Below, in pieces: positions 52,961 to 62,250 of a DNA stretch of 64,000 nucleotides. The notes beneath the pieces were generated by a model. The model saw only the letters and a list, made by a program, of their open reading frames with translations. It ran no database searches and was not told the origin of the DNA. The DNA is taken from contig NZ_JAUSRO010000014.1 of assembly GCF_030811835.1 (NCBI RefSeq), forward strand, positions 62,001 to 126,000, given 5' to 3'. The first letter of the stretch is position 1, and each line of letters begins with the position of its first letter. This DNA is from Variovorax ginsengisoli. Its GTDB lineage: Bacteria > Pseudomonadota > Gammaproteobacteria > Burkholderiales > Burkholderiaceae_C. A program made the position numbers and the translations under genes.

Positions 52961-53947
52961 ATGACCCAACCCAGAAGCCCAGGACGTCGCACCTTCACCG
53001 GTCTGGCGCTTGGCATGTCTTTGCCGCTCCTGATGGGGCGTGCCAACGCCGCCGAAAAGATCAAGGTGGCCGGTGTGCACGCATCGCCGGTCGAGAACGC
53101 CTGGAACTCCCGGCTGCACGAGGCCCTGAAGCAGGCCGCTGCCGCCGGCAAGATCGACTATGTGTTCTCCGAGAACGTCACCAACACCGACTATCCCCGC
53201 GTGCTGCGCGAGTATGCCCAGTCGGGTGCCAAGCTGATCGTCGGCGAGAGCTACGGTGCCGAGCGCGACGCGCGCGCAGTTGCCAAGGACTACCCCAAGG
53301 TCTATTTCCTGATGGGCTCCAGCGCCGGCCCGCAGGGCGAGAACTTCAGCGTTTTTGGTACCCGGAACTACGAGGCCGCCTACCTCAGCGGCATGCTGGC
53401 CGGCAGCCTGACCAAGACCGGCAAGCTGGGCGCCGTCGGTGGCTTTCCCATCCCCGAGGTCAACCGCCTGATCAACGCGTTTCGTGCCGGCGCCAGCGAA
53501 GTCAAGTCCGGCCTGGTGTTCCAGAGTGGGTTCATCAACACCTGGTTCGACCCGCCGAAAGCGCAGGAATCGGCCGTCGCGCAAATCGATGGCGGCTGCG
53601 ACATCCTCTTCGGCGAGCGCATCGGCACGGCCGACGGCGCGAAGGCGCGCGGCAAGCTGGCGATCGGGTCGCTGCTCGACTACATGCCGCGTTATCCGGG
53701 GACGGTCATCGCCAGCGCCGTCTGGTACTTCAGTCCCACCTTGGACGCGGCCCTGGCCGATGCCGTGGCCGGCAGGCCGGCGGGCAAGGATTACGGCGCG
53801 TTCAGCATGATGGACAAGGGCGGCAACGATGTTCTTTTCGACAAACAGCTCGTGCCTGCCGCCGCCATCGAAAAGATGATGGCCAAACGCGCCGCCATCA
53901 AGGCGGGGAGCTTCACCGTCCCGATCAACGACGCGAAGCCAGCCTGA
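52961..53947 (+). CDS. BMP-family substrate-binding protein of the purine/nucleoside-type importer
   Basis: Type 1 periplasmic binding protein (BmpA/Med family), 328 residues. It has a twin-arginine-like signal (RRTFTGLALG, cleavage near residue 30 after ANA). Conserved BMP motifs: GESYGAERDARAVAKDYPKV, AAYLSGMLAGSLTKTGKLG, and INAFRAGA. It is the first gene of a coupled operon with amidase, ATPase and two permeases, driven by a sigma-54 promoter. BMP-type importers carry nucleosides, purines, riboflavin or related rings; nitrogen control here points to an N-rich ligand. Confidence 0.87.
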   Translation: MTQPRSPGRRTFTGLALGMSLPLLMGRANAAEKIKVAGVHASPVENAWNSRLHEALKQAAAAGKIDYVFSENVTNTDYPRVLREYAQSGAKLIVGESYGAERDARAVAKDYPKVYFLMGSSAGPQGENFSVFGTRNYEAAYLSGMLAGSLTKTGKLGAVGGFPIPEVNRLINAFRAGASEVKSGLVFQSGFINTWFDPPKAQESAVAQIDGGCDILFGERIGTADGAKARGKLAIGSLLDYMPRYPGTVIASAVWYFSPTLDAALADAVAGRPAGKDYGAFSMMDKGGNDVLFDKQLVPAAAIEKMMAKRAAIKAGSFTVPINDAKPA

Positions 53948-53952
53948 ATTCG

Positions 53953-55326
53953 ATGCGCTTCGACGAGAACGAATACGTCGAGTCCGACGCGACGGCGCTC
54001 GCATCGGCCGTCGTGCAGGCAAGGGTCGATCCCGCCGTCTTGCTGACGATGGCGATCGACCGGGCGCATCGCCTGCAGCCTTCTTTCGGCGCCTTCAGCC
54101 AGTTCGGCGAAGACCTCGCCTGGACGCAGCTCCAAGGCCCTGCGTCGACGGGGCCGTTCGCCGGCGTGCCCTTCGCCGTCAAGGACCTGGGCGCGCCGAT
54201 GGCAGGCCTGCCCACACGCGCTGGCTCGCGCTCGCTCGCACGCGGCGTGCCGCCCGACGCCCGCGACGGGGCGTTGATCGCCAGGCTGCGTGAAGGCGGC
54301 TTCGTGCCCTTCGGCAAGACCACCGTGCCTGAGTTCGGTCTCAACCTGAGCAGCGAGCCGATGGTCGGCCCGGTCTGCCGCAACCCTTGGGCACCAGCCT
54401 TCGGCGCGGGCGGCTCGTCCGGCGGCGCGGCGGCGGCGGTGGCTGCCGGCATCGTGCCGGTCGCGCACGCCACCGACGCCGGTGGATCGATCCGCATCCC
54501 GGCCGCCGCATGCGGCGTGCTGGGCCTCAAGCCTGGCCGTGGTGCGGTGCCGCGCGGCCCCGATTACGGCAATGTTTTCGGCGACATGGCGGCGGAGTTC
54601 GTCGTGACCCGCAGCGTGCGCGACAGCATCGCCGTCTGGCAATGGGTCACACGCGAGGCGCCTTCGTTCGAGCGGGTGGCGCCATTGCGTATCGGCTTGC
54701 TGCTGGAGGCACCGCTGGGTTCCCGCATGGAGGCTGCATGGGTCGATGCGGCGTCGACCGCGGCCGCCGCCTTGCGCGCGGCCGGCCACACCGTCACGCC
54801 CATCGATGGGCAGCGGTTGAAGCCCGCCTGCACCGATGCCGCCCTCGCCTTCATGACCTATGCCTGCCGAAGCAGCGCAAGTGCCGTCGAAAGCCTGAAC
54901 CCCGCTGCCGACGACCTGGAGCCCATCACCTGGGCGGCGGCCCGAAGAGGCATGACCTTCACCGCCACGAACTACATGGCGGCCGAGATCGCCGTCGCCC
55001 GCAGCACCGACCTCATGGCCGACTTCTTCGGCGAGGTCGACGTCCTTCTGACGCCCGCACTGGCCTGTTCGTTGCCCGAGATCGGCGTGCTGCGCACCGA
55101 TGGCGACGACCTCGACCAGCACCTCGCACGCTTCGACCGCTACGCGCCCTTCGCCGCCGTGGCCAATGCGTCGGGCTGCCCTGCCATCTCGGTACCGCAC
55201 GGCAGCGATGCTGCGGGCCGGCCGTTGGCGATCCAGATGATGGGCCGCGTCGGGTCCGAAACACGTCTGCTGGGCCTGGCAGCCTGGTTCGAAGCCCACT
55301 TCCCGTGGCGTCCGGTGGCACCGTGA
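53953..55326 (+). CDS. Amidase signature family amidohydrolase
   Basis: Amidase of 457 residues with the Ser-cisSer-Lys triad readable: K77 (PFAVKDLG), S155 (GAGGSSGG) and S179 (DAGGSIRIP). It cleaves C-N amide bonds to release ammonia or an amine; the substrate is not fixed by sequence. It lies 5 bp after the BMP gene and overlaps the ATPase gene by 4 bp, an unusual insertion between a binding protein and its ABC partner. This suggests that the imported compound, or a derivative, is the amide cleaved. The protein should be cytoplasmic (no signal peptide). Confidence 0.88.
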   Translation: MRFDENEYVESDATALASAVVQARVDPAVLLTMAIDRAHRLQPSFGAFSQFGEDLAWTQLQGPASTGPFAGVPFAVKDLGAPMAGLPTRAGSRSLARGVPPDARDGALIARLREGGFVPFGKTTVPEFGLNLSSEPMVGPVCRNPWAPAFGAGGSSGGAAAAVAAGIVPVAHATDAGGSIRIPAAACGVLGLKPGRGAVPRGPDYGNVFGDMAAEFVVTRSVRDSIAVWQWVTREAPSFERVAPLRIGLLLEAPLGSRMEAAWVDAASTAAAALRAAGHTVTPIDGQRLKPACTDAALAFMTYACRSSASAVESLNPAADDLEPITWAAARRGMTFTATNYMAAEIAVARSTDLMADFFGEVDVLLTPALACSLPEIGVLRTDGDDLDQHLARFDRYAPFAAVANASGCPAISVPHGSDAAGRPLAIQMMGRVGSETRLLGLAAWFEAHFPWRPVAP

Positions 55327-56837
55327 GTTCTCCGGCGCCTCTCGCACTGGGCCTGTACGGAATCAGCAAACGCTTCGCAAGCAAGCTCGCCAACGACGAC
55401 ATCTCGCTTGAGCTGGCGCCGGGCGAAGTGCTCGGCCTGCTGGGCGAGAACGGCGCCGGCAAGACCACCCTGATCAGCATTCTGTTCGGCCACTATGTCG
55501 CTGACGCTGGCCACATCGAGGTCTTCGGCCAACGGCTGGCCGCCGGGTCGCCGAGCGCAGCCATCGCTGCCGGTGTGGGACTGGTCCATCAGCACTTCAC
55601 GCTGGCCGCCAACCTCTCGGTGCTCGACAACGTGATGGCCGGCACGCAGTCGATCTTCAGACCGGTCTCGTCGCGTCGGCTGGCCCGTCAGAAGCTCCGT
55701 GCGCTCAGCCAGCAGTTCGGCCTGGCGGTCGAGCCCGACGCCAAGGTGGCGCGGCTGTCCGTCGGCGAACGACAGCGTGTCGAGATCCTCAAGTCGCTCT
55801 ACCGCGGTGCGCGCATCCTGGTGCTCGACGAGCCGACTGCCGTGCTCACGCCGATCGAGTCCGCCAGTCTGTTCGAAGCCCTGGGCCGCATGGCTGCCGA
55901 GGGCTTGTCGGTGATCCTGATCAGCCACAAGCTCGACGAGGTCCTGCGCGTGTCCGACCGGGTCGCGATCCTGCGGGCGGGCCGCATTGTCGCGGTGCGT
56001 CCGGCGGATTCGATGGACCGCGGCGCGCTGGCCGAACTGATGGTGGGCCGCCGCGTGTCGCGCCCCTCGCGCCAGGCGCTGACTGCGGGCGAGCCGGTGC
56101 TCAGGCTCGAAGGTGTGGCCAGCCAGGGCGCGCCGGCGCTCAGCGACGCTCGGTTGGTGGTGCATGCGCGCCAGATCGTGGCCCTTGTGGGGGTGGCCGG
56201 CAACGGGCAACGCGCCGTGATCGACCTGGCCTGCGGCCTGGCCGTACCGCGCGCCGGCCTGCTGGAGATCAATGGCAGGACTGTTCGGCGCGCGCATGCC
56301 GCCGGCATGCACGCAGCCCAAGTCGCACGTATTCCAGAAGACCGGCACGAGGAAGGCGTGGTTGGCGACCTGAGGCTGTGGGAGAACGCCGTTCTGGAAG
56401 ACCTGGACGACCCGCGCTTCGTCCGGCTGGGCTGGCTGCGCCAAGGCGCCGCACGCGCACAGACCGCGCGGCTCATCGCCGACTTCGACATCCGCTGCAC
56501 CGGTCCCGAACAACGAACGCGCTTGCTCTCGGGCGGAAACATGCAGAAACTCATCATCGGACGCGGCCTCGATGCCAACCCACGACTCATCGTCGCCTGC
56601 CAACCGACCCGCGGACTCGACGAAGGCGCCGTGGTCGACACGCACAGTCGCCTGCTGCAGGCACGCGAGGTCGGCGCCGGCGTGCTGCTGATCACCGAAG
56701 ACCTCGACGAAGCGCTGGGCTTGGCCGACAGCATCGTGGTGATCCAGGACGGGCGTATCTCGGCGCCCCTGACGGCGCCTTATGACCTCCAACGCATCGC
56801 CCTGATGATGCTCGGCGAGGCCGCCCATGCGCATTGA
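55323..56837 (+). CDS. Dual-ATPase subunit of the BMP-type importer
   Basis: Fused two-domain ABC ATPase of 504 residues of the sugar/nucleoside (RbsA/NupA) type. NBD1 has Walker A GENGAGKTT at 41-49, an LSVGERQRVEIL signature and VLDEPTAVL. NBD2 has the usual degenerate Walker A (GVAGNGQR), an LSGGNMQK signature and QPTRGLD. It starts at GTG 55323 inside the amidase stop. It powers the two permeases that follow. Confidence 0.9.
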   Translation: MSSPAPLALGLYGISKRFASKLANDDISLELAPGEVLGLLGENGAGKTTLISILFGHYVADAGHIEVFGQRLAAGSPSAAIAAGVGLVHQHFTLAANLSVLDNVMAGTQSIFRPVSSRRLARQKLRALSQQFGLAVEPDAKVARLSVGERQRVEILKSLYRGARILVLDEPTAVLTPIESASLFEALGRMAAEGLSVILISHKLDEVLRVSDRVAILRAGRIVAVRPADSMDRGALAELMVGRRVSRPSRQALTAGEPVLRLEGVASQGAPALSDARLVVHARQIVALVGVAGNGQRAVIDLACGLAVPRAGLLEINGRTVRRAHAAGMHAAQVARIPEDRHEEGVVGDLRLWENAVLEDLDDPRFVRLGWLRQGAARAQTARLIADFDIRCTGPEQRTRLLSGGNMQKLIIGRGLDANPRLIVACQPTRGLDEGAVVDTHSRLLQAREVGAGVLLITEDLDEALGLADSIVVIQDGRISAPLTAPYDLQRIALMMLGEAAHAH

Positions 56838-57873
56838 ACGGCGCGACAGCCAACCAGCCAGCCTGGTCGTGCTGGGCATCGCGGGGGCCTGCCTGCTGAT
56901 GCTGCTGCTGGGCTCCCTGCTGATCGCCGCGGCGGGCGCACCGGTGTGGCCCAGCTGGCTCGCGCTGGTCAAGGGCGCCTTCGGTTCACGCCTGGCCATC
57001 AGCGAGGTCCTTACCCGCAGCACGCCGCTGATCCTCACCGGCCTTGCCTGCGCGGTGGCCTTTCGGGCGCGGCTCTGGAACATCGGCGCCGAAGGGCAGT
57101 TCTATGCCGGCGCGCTTGCGGTGGCCGCGCTCGGCACCGGCGCATTGAATCTGCCCACCTGGCTGCTGACGCCCTTGCTGCTTTTCGCCGGCGCCTTGGG
57201 GGGCGGGCTTTATCTGCTCGGGCCTGCGATGCTCAAGCACTGGGTCAACGTGGACGACGTGGTCACCACGCTGCTGCTGAATTTCGTCATGCTGTTGCTG
57301 GTGTCGCTGCTCATCCAGGGGCCGATGCACGACCCGATGTCGATGGGCTGGCCGCAGACCGAACCGGTACTCGAGGCGGTCATGCTGCCCAAGCTGTTAT
57401 CGCAGACCCGCCTGCACGCAGGCCTGCTGATCGCACTGGGCTGCGCGCTGCTGATCGCCCTGGTCGAGTCCCGATCCTCGTTCGGACTGCAGCGCAGGGC
57501 GGTCGGGCACAACCCTGCGGCCGCTCGCTTCGCCGGCATCTCGACCACCCGGATTGTGATCTGGACGGCGCTGTGGTCGGGCGGACTCGCGGGCCTGGCG
57601 GGGGCCATCGAGGTGATGGGACTGCGGGGCTTTGTCACCGGCGACCTGTCGCCGGGCTTTGGCTACACCGGCGTCATCGTCGCGATGCTGGCCAAGCTGC
57701 ATCCGGGCGCCGTGCCGCTGGCAGCGTTCCTGGTGGCGGCCATCTTCGTCGGCGCCGACACCATGGGCCGCGCCTTCAACGTGCCGAGCTACATCGCCGA
57801 CGTGATGGTCGCGCTCTCGCTGTTCGCGATGCTCGCCACCTCGTTCGTTCTGACTTACCGGATCCGACGATGA
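56827..57873 (+). CDS. BMP-type ABC importer permease 1
   Basis: Inner-membrane permease of 348 residues (BPD_transp_2 / RbsC-like), with about ten hydrophobic segments. The conserved EAA-like loop reads FGLQRRAVGHNPAAARFAGI. The cytoplasmic N-terminus is short and basic (MRIERRDSQ). It overlaps the ATPase gene by 11 bp and the next permease by 4 bp. Confidence 0.9.
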   Translation: MRIERRDSQPASLVVLGIAGACLLMLLLGSLLIAAAGAPVWPSWLALVKGAFGSRLAISEVLTRSTPLILTGLACAVAFRARLWNIGAEGQFYAGALAVAALGTGALNLPTWLLTPLLLFAGALGGGLYLLGPAMLKHWVNVDDVVTTLLLNFVMLLLVSLLIQGPMHDPMSMGWPQTEPVLEAVMLPKLLSQTRLHAGLLIALGCALLIALVESRSSFGLQRRAVGHNPAAARFAGISTTRIVIWTALWSGGLAGLAGAIEVMGLRGFVTGDLSPGFGYTGVIVAMLAKLHPGAVPLAAFLVAAIFVGADTMGRAFNVPSYIADVMVALSLFAMLATSFVLTYRIRR

Positions 57874-58793
57874 ACGACGCTTTGCAAACCCTGCTGACCG
57901 CCACGTTGTGGGCGGCGGTTCTGCGTATCGCCACCCCACTGATCTTCGCCATGCTGGGGGAGCTCATCTGCGAGCGGGCCGGCATCGTCAACCTGGGCAT
58001 CGAAGGCATCATGACCGTCGGCGCGCTGACCGCCTGGTTCTGCGTGCATGCCGGTTTCGGACTCTGGACGGCGTGGCTGATCGCAGCGTTCGCTGGTGCG
58101 TGCTTCGGCTTCTTCCACGGCATTTTCTCGATCTCGATGGCGCAGTCGCAGCATGTCACCGGGCTCGGCGTCACACTGCTTGCCACGGGACTGTCGTCGT
58201 TCGTCTACCGGATCGCGGTGCCGGGCACGGCCTCCCCGCCGACCATCGTCGCCTTCGCGCCGCTGAACCTGCCATGGCTGGACTCGCCCTTCCTGGCCGC
58301 CACTGCACCGAGTTACCTGGCCATCGGGCTGGTGCTGCTGGTGGCCTATGTACTGCGCTTCACTCCGCTCGGGCTGGCGATCCGGCTGGTCGGCGAGCAC
58401 CCGCAGGGCGCGGCGGCGCAAGGCATCGACGTCATCGCGATTCGTTACGGCTGCCTCACAGTCGGCAGTGCGCTGATGGCGCTCGGCGGCGCCTTCCTGA
58501 GCACGGCCGCCTTCAACAGCTTCGTGATCAACATGGTCCAGGGCCGCGGCTGGATGGCGCTGGCGCTGGTGGTGTTCGGCGCCTGGCGTCCGGGCACGGC
58601 GCTGCTCGGCGCCCTTCTCTATGCCTGGTTCGACGCCTACCAACTCCGGCTGCAGACACTCCTGCCCGGCGTGCCGTACCAACTGTTCCTGATGCTGCCC
58701 TACCTGCTGGCCATCGCCGCGATGGTGCCAATGGCGCGGCGCGCCATCGGTCCCCACGCCTTGATGACGCCCTTCATCAAGGGTGAGCGCTGA
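57870..58793 (+). CDS. BMP-type ABC importer permease 2
   Basis: Second permease, 307 residues, starting ATG 57870 inside the stop of permease 1. It has the typical NLGIEGIMTVGALTAW motif of the nucleoside-transporter YufQ/NupQ group, and FTPLGLAIRLVGEHPQGAAAQGIDV as the coupling loop. Its 3' end overlaps the end of the convergent ureidoglycolate lyase gene by 17 bp. Confidence 0.9.
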   Translation: MNDALQTLLTATLWAAVLRIATPLIFAMLGELICERAGIVNLGIEGIMTVGALTAWFCVHAGFGLWTAWLIAAFAGACFGFFHGIFSISMAQSQHVTGLGVTLLATGLSSFVYRIAVPGTASPPTIVAFAPLNLPWLDSPFLAATAPSYLAIGLVLLVAYVLRFTPLGLAIRLVGEHPQGAAAQGIDVIAIRYGCLTVGSALMALGGAFLSTAAFNSFVINMVQGRGWMALALVVFGAWRPGTALLGALLYAWFDAYQLRLQTLLPGVPYQLFLMLPYLLAIAAMVPMARRAIGPHALMTPFIKGER

Positions 58794-59343
58794 CGGGCGG
58801 CTCTTGGCCGGGCGGCGACTCCGTCAGTTGCATGGCGATGCCGTACCGAATGCTCAGATCGCAGGTGTGGTGATCGGTGAGGTTGGTGTCGGCGAGCTCC
58901 AGATTGAAGAAGCACATCTCGGCGGCCGTGAACAGCGGTCCGGCATGCCAAGTGCCCGCGTGCAGCATCACTGCGACATTGCCGGGGATACGGAATGCCT
59001 GGATATCCTGCGGCCGTGGTTCGGCGCGGGGGTCTTCCAGTGCAAACGGTGGCGCGACGGCCAGCAACCAATCGAAGCCGCCGACAGACGCGAGCGCCTG
59101 CGTCACCGCTCGATGACGCGTGATGCGGTTGAAACACAGCCCACGTCCGGGCAGGCGCATGTTGTAGAAGCGAGGAGTCCCCTGCGAAAGGTCGAGTTGA
59201 GCATCGTTCGGACCGAAAGGCATGCCGTCTTCGGTCGCAGCGATGACGGTGCCGAAAGCGGCGAACGCCTCGCTCGTCAGCTTTCGAACGGGCAAGTCAA
59301 TGGTTCGGACATCCTGGTCCGCTTGGGTATGAGGCATGGTCAT
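58777..59343 (-). CDS. Ureidoglycolate lyase (AllA family)
   Basis: Cupin-fold enzyme of 188 residues that splits ureidoglycolate into glyoxylate and urea, the last step of allantoin breakdown. Motifs: LTSEAFAAFGTVI at the start, RFYNMRLPG, FNRITRHRAVTQAL, and the pair of metal-side His in HAGTWHAGP. E. coli AllA has 160 residues; the extra length is at the two ends. It overlaps the flavin oxidoreductase gene by 4 bp. Its presence points to purine/ureide use for this block. Related cupins of other specificity exist, so identity is good but not certain. Confidence 0.83.
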   Translation of the reverse strand: MTMPHTQADQDVRTIDLPVRKLTSEAFAAFGTVIAATEDGMPFGPNDAQLDLSQGTPRFYNMRLPGRGLCFNRITRHRAVTQALASVGGFDWLLAVAPPFALEDPRAEPRPQDIQAFRIPGNVAVMLHAGTWHAGPLFTAAEMCFFNLELADTNLTDHHTCDLSIRYGIAMQLTESPPGQEPPVSAHP

Positions 59344-60899
59344 GGTGCGAGCGCCGATGTTGGGAGAGATGGGGGTTCGGCCGATGCCGATGGTTCAGCC
59401 GACGGTGGCCAGCAGTCGTTCTCGACGCCCGCCGGCATCACGAGTTCCGCTTCGGCGTACGCATGCAGGTTGGGCACCAACTGCGCAGCCTGATCGAGGA
59501 AGAGCCTGCGTGTGATGCCTTGGACGACCAGCGGCAGCGCATGTTTATGACCGCTGATCGAGGTGCAATGCGGACCGTGGCTGACGTGCGCGGCGCTGTT
59601 GAAAGCGAAGACGCGCGAAACCCAGGGTGCGGTGTCGGGGACGGCCTCCTGGAATTCGAAATGCGGTCCCAGATATGGCGCTTGCCCTGCCGGCGCATTC
59701 GCTGCCGATCCATGGCGATCGCGCCAGCGAGCCACCAGCGGTGCCAGAGTGCGCAACTCGGTCCGGGCGGCGAGATCCAGCGTCTGGCCAGTGGCACAGA
59801 TCAGATGGTCGAAATGCAACGCTCCATGCGGGGTGTCCACGATGATCTCCATGCGGCCCTTGTGCTCTGCGACGCGGATGGCATTCCATGGACAGCCGGC
59901 GCGCATCCGGAAGCCCGGTAGGCTCAGTGCCGCATCGAAACTGCCGCGCGGTGGCGGCTGATCGACCTCGCGAAAATGCTGTGCCACTTGCCAGCGAACG
60001 GCATCGGGGAGCGCATGAAAGTGCTGCATGAAGCCAGCCGTCTCCACATGCCGATGCGGGTTGGCCCGTGGCAATCGCGCTCGGCGGAAGCACAGGTCGA
60101 CCGATGCGGCGCCAGCGCGCAGTGCGGCGACCGCGTTGTCGAAGGCCGATGCGCCATGCCCCAGGACCCCCACGCGCTGCCCCTTCAAGCGTGTGAAGTC
60201 GATGGCATCGGCCGAGTGGTTGTAGCGTTCAGGGGGCAAAGCGTCGGATACAAGGGTTGGCACGCGCCATTCACCCGCGCCGTCAAAGCCGGTGGCCAGC
60301 ACCGCGACACGCGTCAAGTAGGTCCGTGGACCGGTCGGGGTCTGCGCGTCGATGGCGATCCATGAGCCGGTTGGACGCACGTTGTGCACCTTCACCTCGT
60401 TGTGCATCGGCAGCGCCAGGGTGCGTCGATACCAGCGAAGGTAGTCAGCCCAGGCGCTGCGCGGAATGCGATCGATGCACTCCCAGGCTGCGGCGCCATA
60501 ACGCGCCTCGTACCAGCGCTGCACGCTGAGGCTGGCCAAACCCATGTCCATGCCATTGAGCTGTTTCGGCGTGCGCAGCTCCGGCATGCGAGCGAAGTTG
60601 TCCCATACGCCTTCAGCGCCCTCCTCTGCGGCGTCCAACAACAGGACTCGGTCCACGCCATCGCGCTGGAGTCGCGCGCCAATGGCCAGCGCCGACTGGC
60701 CGCCGCCAACCACCACGACATTGAACAGCGACTCCGTGTGGTCACCCGTCGGCGGCAACACCCACGCACGGTCGGGATAGGCCAGCATCGCCAGTTCGGC
60801 GCGCGCCATCTGTGCAAGCTCAGCGGTGGCGGTGGAGCCCAGGGGCATCACAGGGTGGGACGTTGCGGGCTTGCGCAAGGATAAATCAGGGGCAAACAT
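59340..60899 (-). CDS. FAD/NAD(P)-dependent monooxygenase-like oxidoreductase
   Basis: Protein of 519 residues with two Rossmann dinucleotide folds: VVVVGGGQSALAIGARL (about 61-77) and RVGVLGHGASAFDNAVAALR (about 242-261). The layout is that of flavin-containing monooxygenases and N-hydroxylases, including a late ATG-x-T motif (LICATGQTLDL). An in-frame ATG 17 codons downstream is an alternative start. No membrane segment was seen. It sits between the second BMP protein and ureidoglycolate lyase, so oxidation or ring-hydroxylation of a heterocycle is a reasonable guess, not a demonstrated role. Confidence 0.78.
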   Translation of the reverse strand: MFAPDLSLRKPATSHPVMPLGSTATAELAQMARAELAMLAYPDRAWVLPPTGDHTESLFNVVVVGGGQSALAIGARLQRDGVDRVLLLDAAEEGAEGVWDNFARMPELRTPKQLNGMDMGLASLSVQRWYEARYGAAAWECIDRIPRSAWADYLRWYRRTLALPMHNEVKVHNVRPTGSWIAIDAQTPTGPRTYLTRVAVLATGFDGAGEWRVPTLVSDALPPERYNHSADAIDFTRLKGQRVGVLGHGASAFDNAVAALRAGAASVDLCFRRARLPRANPHRHVETAGFMQHFHALPDAVRWQVAQHFREVDQPPPRGSFDAALSLPGFRMRAGCPWNAIRVAEHKGRMEIIVDTPHGALHFDHLICATGQTLDLAARTELRTLAPLVARWRDRHGSAANAPAGQAPYLGPHFEFQEAVPDTAPWVSRVFAFNSAAHVSHGPHCTSISGHKHALPLVVQGITRRLFLDQAAQLVPNLHAYAEAELVMPAGVENDCWPPSAEPSASAEPPSLPTSALAP

Positions 60900-60965
60900 A
60901 GATGGTGGACAGAGAGAGTCAACGCGGAAGTTGTTTTCTGCAGTTGAGGTATGGATGGGAAGAAG

Positions 60966-62066
60966 CTACTTCTGTGTGACCACGCCCTTGACGTACCAGT
61001 CCATCTTCCAGAGGTCGGCGTCCGAGAGCACCGCGCCGGCGGCCACGCGCTCCTTGCCTTCGCGGTCTTTGAGCGGGCCGGCGTAGATCTGCTTGCCCTT
61101 CATGATCGCGTCGCGCTCCGCCGTGATGAGTGCTGCCTTGTCCTTGGGCACACCCGCGCCGAAGCCGGCAATGTCGGTGCCGCCGTCCTTCATTTCGATG
61201 AAGGCGCCGTAGGGCGACGGCTTCCAGTTGCCGGCCATGATCTTCTTGAGTTCGGGCGTGAGGAACTTGTCCCAGACCCACACCGACGAGCACAGCGTGG
61301 CCTTGGGCGCGAACTGGCGCAGGTCGCGGTGGTGGCCGGTGCCGTACACGCCGCGCTCCTGGGCGACGATCTGCGGCGTGGGCGAGTCGACGTGCTGGCC
61401 GATCACGTCGGCGCCCTGGTCGATCAAGGCCATGGCCGCGGCGCGTTCCTTCACCGGGTCGTTCCAGGCGCCGGTGTAGATCACGTTGACAGTGGCGTTG
61501 GGGTTCATCTTCTGCGCACCCAGCGCGAAGGCGTTCACCGTCCAGTTCACCACGCCGAAGGGGTTGGCTGCGACGAAGCCGAGCTTGCCGGTCTTCGATG
61601 CCGCGCCGGCGGCCATGCCGCACAGGTACTGGCTCTCGTAGGTGCGGCCATAGAAGGCTTCGAGGTTGCTGGCGTTGGTGGTGCCCGAGCCGTTGAGGAA
61701 GGCGACGTTGGGGTATTTGGCAGCCAGCTCCTTGAAGCTGTCGGAGTAGCCGAAGGCGGTGCCGATGATGATGTTGGCGCCGCGCGAGATGAAGCGCTCG
61801 GCCGCCGGCTTGATGGCCGAGGCGTCCTCGGGCACGTTCTCGACGAACTGGATCTTGGTGCCTGTATCACGCTCGATCTTTGCACGTGCCTCTTCGAAGG
61901 ATTGGACCCAACCGCCGTCATTGCGCGGGCCTGCATAGATCAATGCAATCTTGGGCTTGTCCGTCAGGGTGAAGCCATCTGCAGCCTCCACGGGTGGCGC
62001 GGCGCTCAACCCTGCTGCGACCGTGCCCACCAGGGCAACCGCGACCCATCGACTGTTGTGCGACAT
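60966..62066 (-). CDS. Second BMP-family substrate-binding protein
   Basis: Periplasmic binding protein of 366 residues with a classical signal peptide (1-28, PPVEA before AD). BMP motifs: LIYAGPRNDGGWVQSFEEAR, GTAFGYSDSFKELAAKYPNV, YLCGMAAGAASKTGKLGFV and DVIGQHVDSP. It is only distantly like the 52961 protein, so the two probably bind different ligands or affinities. It leads the minus-strand operon with the flavin enzyme and AllA, has no own permease, and could feed the plus-strand permeases. Confidence 0.88.
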   Translation of the reverse strand: MSHNSRWVAVALVGTVAAGLSAAPPVEAADGFTLTDKPKIALIYAGPRNDGGWVQSFEEARAKIERDTGTKIQFVENVPEDASAIKPAAERFISRGANIIIGTAFGYSDSFKELAAKYPNVAFLNGSGTTNASNLEAFYGRTYESQYLCGMAAGAASKTGKLGFVAANPFGVVNWTVNAFALGAQKMNPNATVNVIYTGAWNDPVKERAAAMALIDQGADVIGQHVDSPTPQIVAQERGVYGTGHHRDLRQFAPKATLCSSVWVWDKFLTPELKKIMAGNWKPSPYGAFIEMKDGGTDIAGFGAGVPKDKAALITAERDAIMKGKQIYAGPLKDREGKERVAAGAVLSDADLWKMDWYVKGVVTQK

Positions 62067-62104
62067 CACTGACCTTTCAGGAGAATTGGAGGAATGGATC
62101 TCAT

Positions 62105-62132
62105 CTTCCCTGCCGCACCCGTTGCAGGGAAG
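62105..62132. promoter_or_regulatory. Perfect 9-bp inverted repeat in the BMP/LysR divergent region
   Basis: CTTCCCTGC-N10-GCAGGGAAG, 39 nt before the BMP start codon. In RNA from the minus strand it would be a strong leader hairpin; in DNA it could be an operator. It has no T-run. Confidence 0.6.
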
Positions 62133-62196
62133 AGGCCCAAAGTCCACGCAGCGTCGCCATCGAGGCGGCACCATGACCCCGGCTGCGCAGCGCGAA

Positions 62197-62208
62197 AAAT
62201 GTGTACAT
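62197..62208. promoter_or_regulatory. Candidate LysR recognition palindrome
   Basis: AATGT-GT-ACATT, perfect 5-bp arms, 43 bp before the LysR ATG. It sits where LTTR recognition sites usually lie in divergent promoters. Confidence 0.4.
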
Positions 62209-62250
62209 TGCGCACCGGCCGACTGCTTTTACCTACCCCGACTGTCCTGC

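Noticed and set aside
54387..56837. Long frame merging the amidase and ATPase regions
   Set aside because: The first part is an out-of-frame reading of the amidase gene; the real ATPase starts at GTG 55323.
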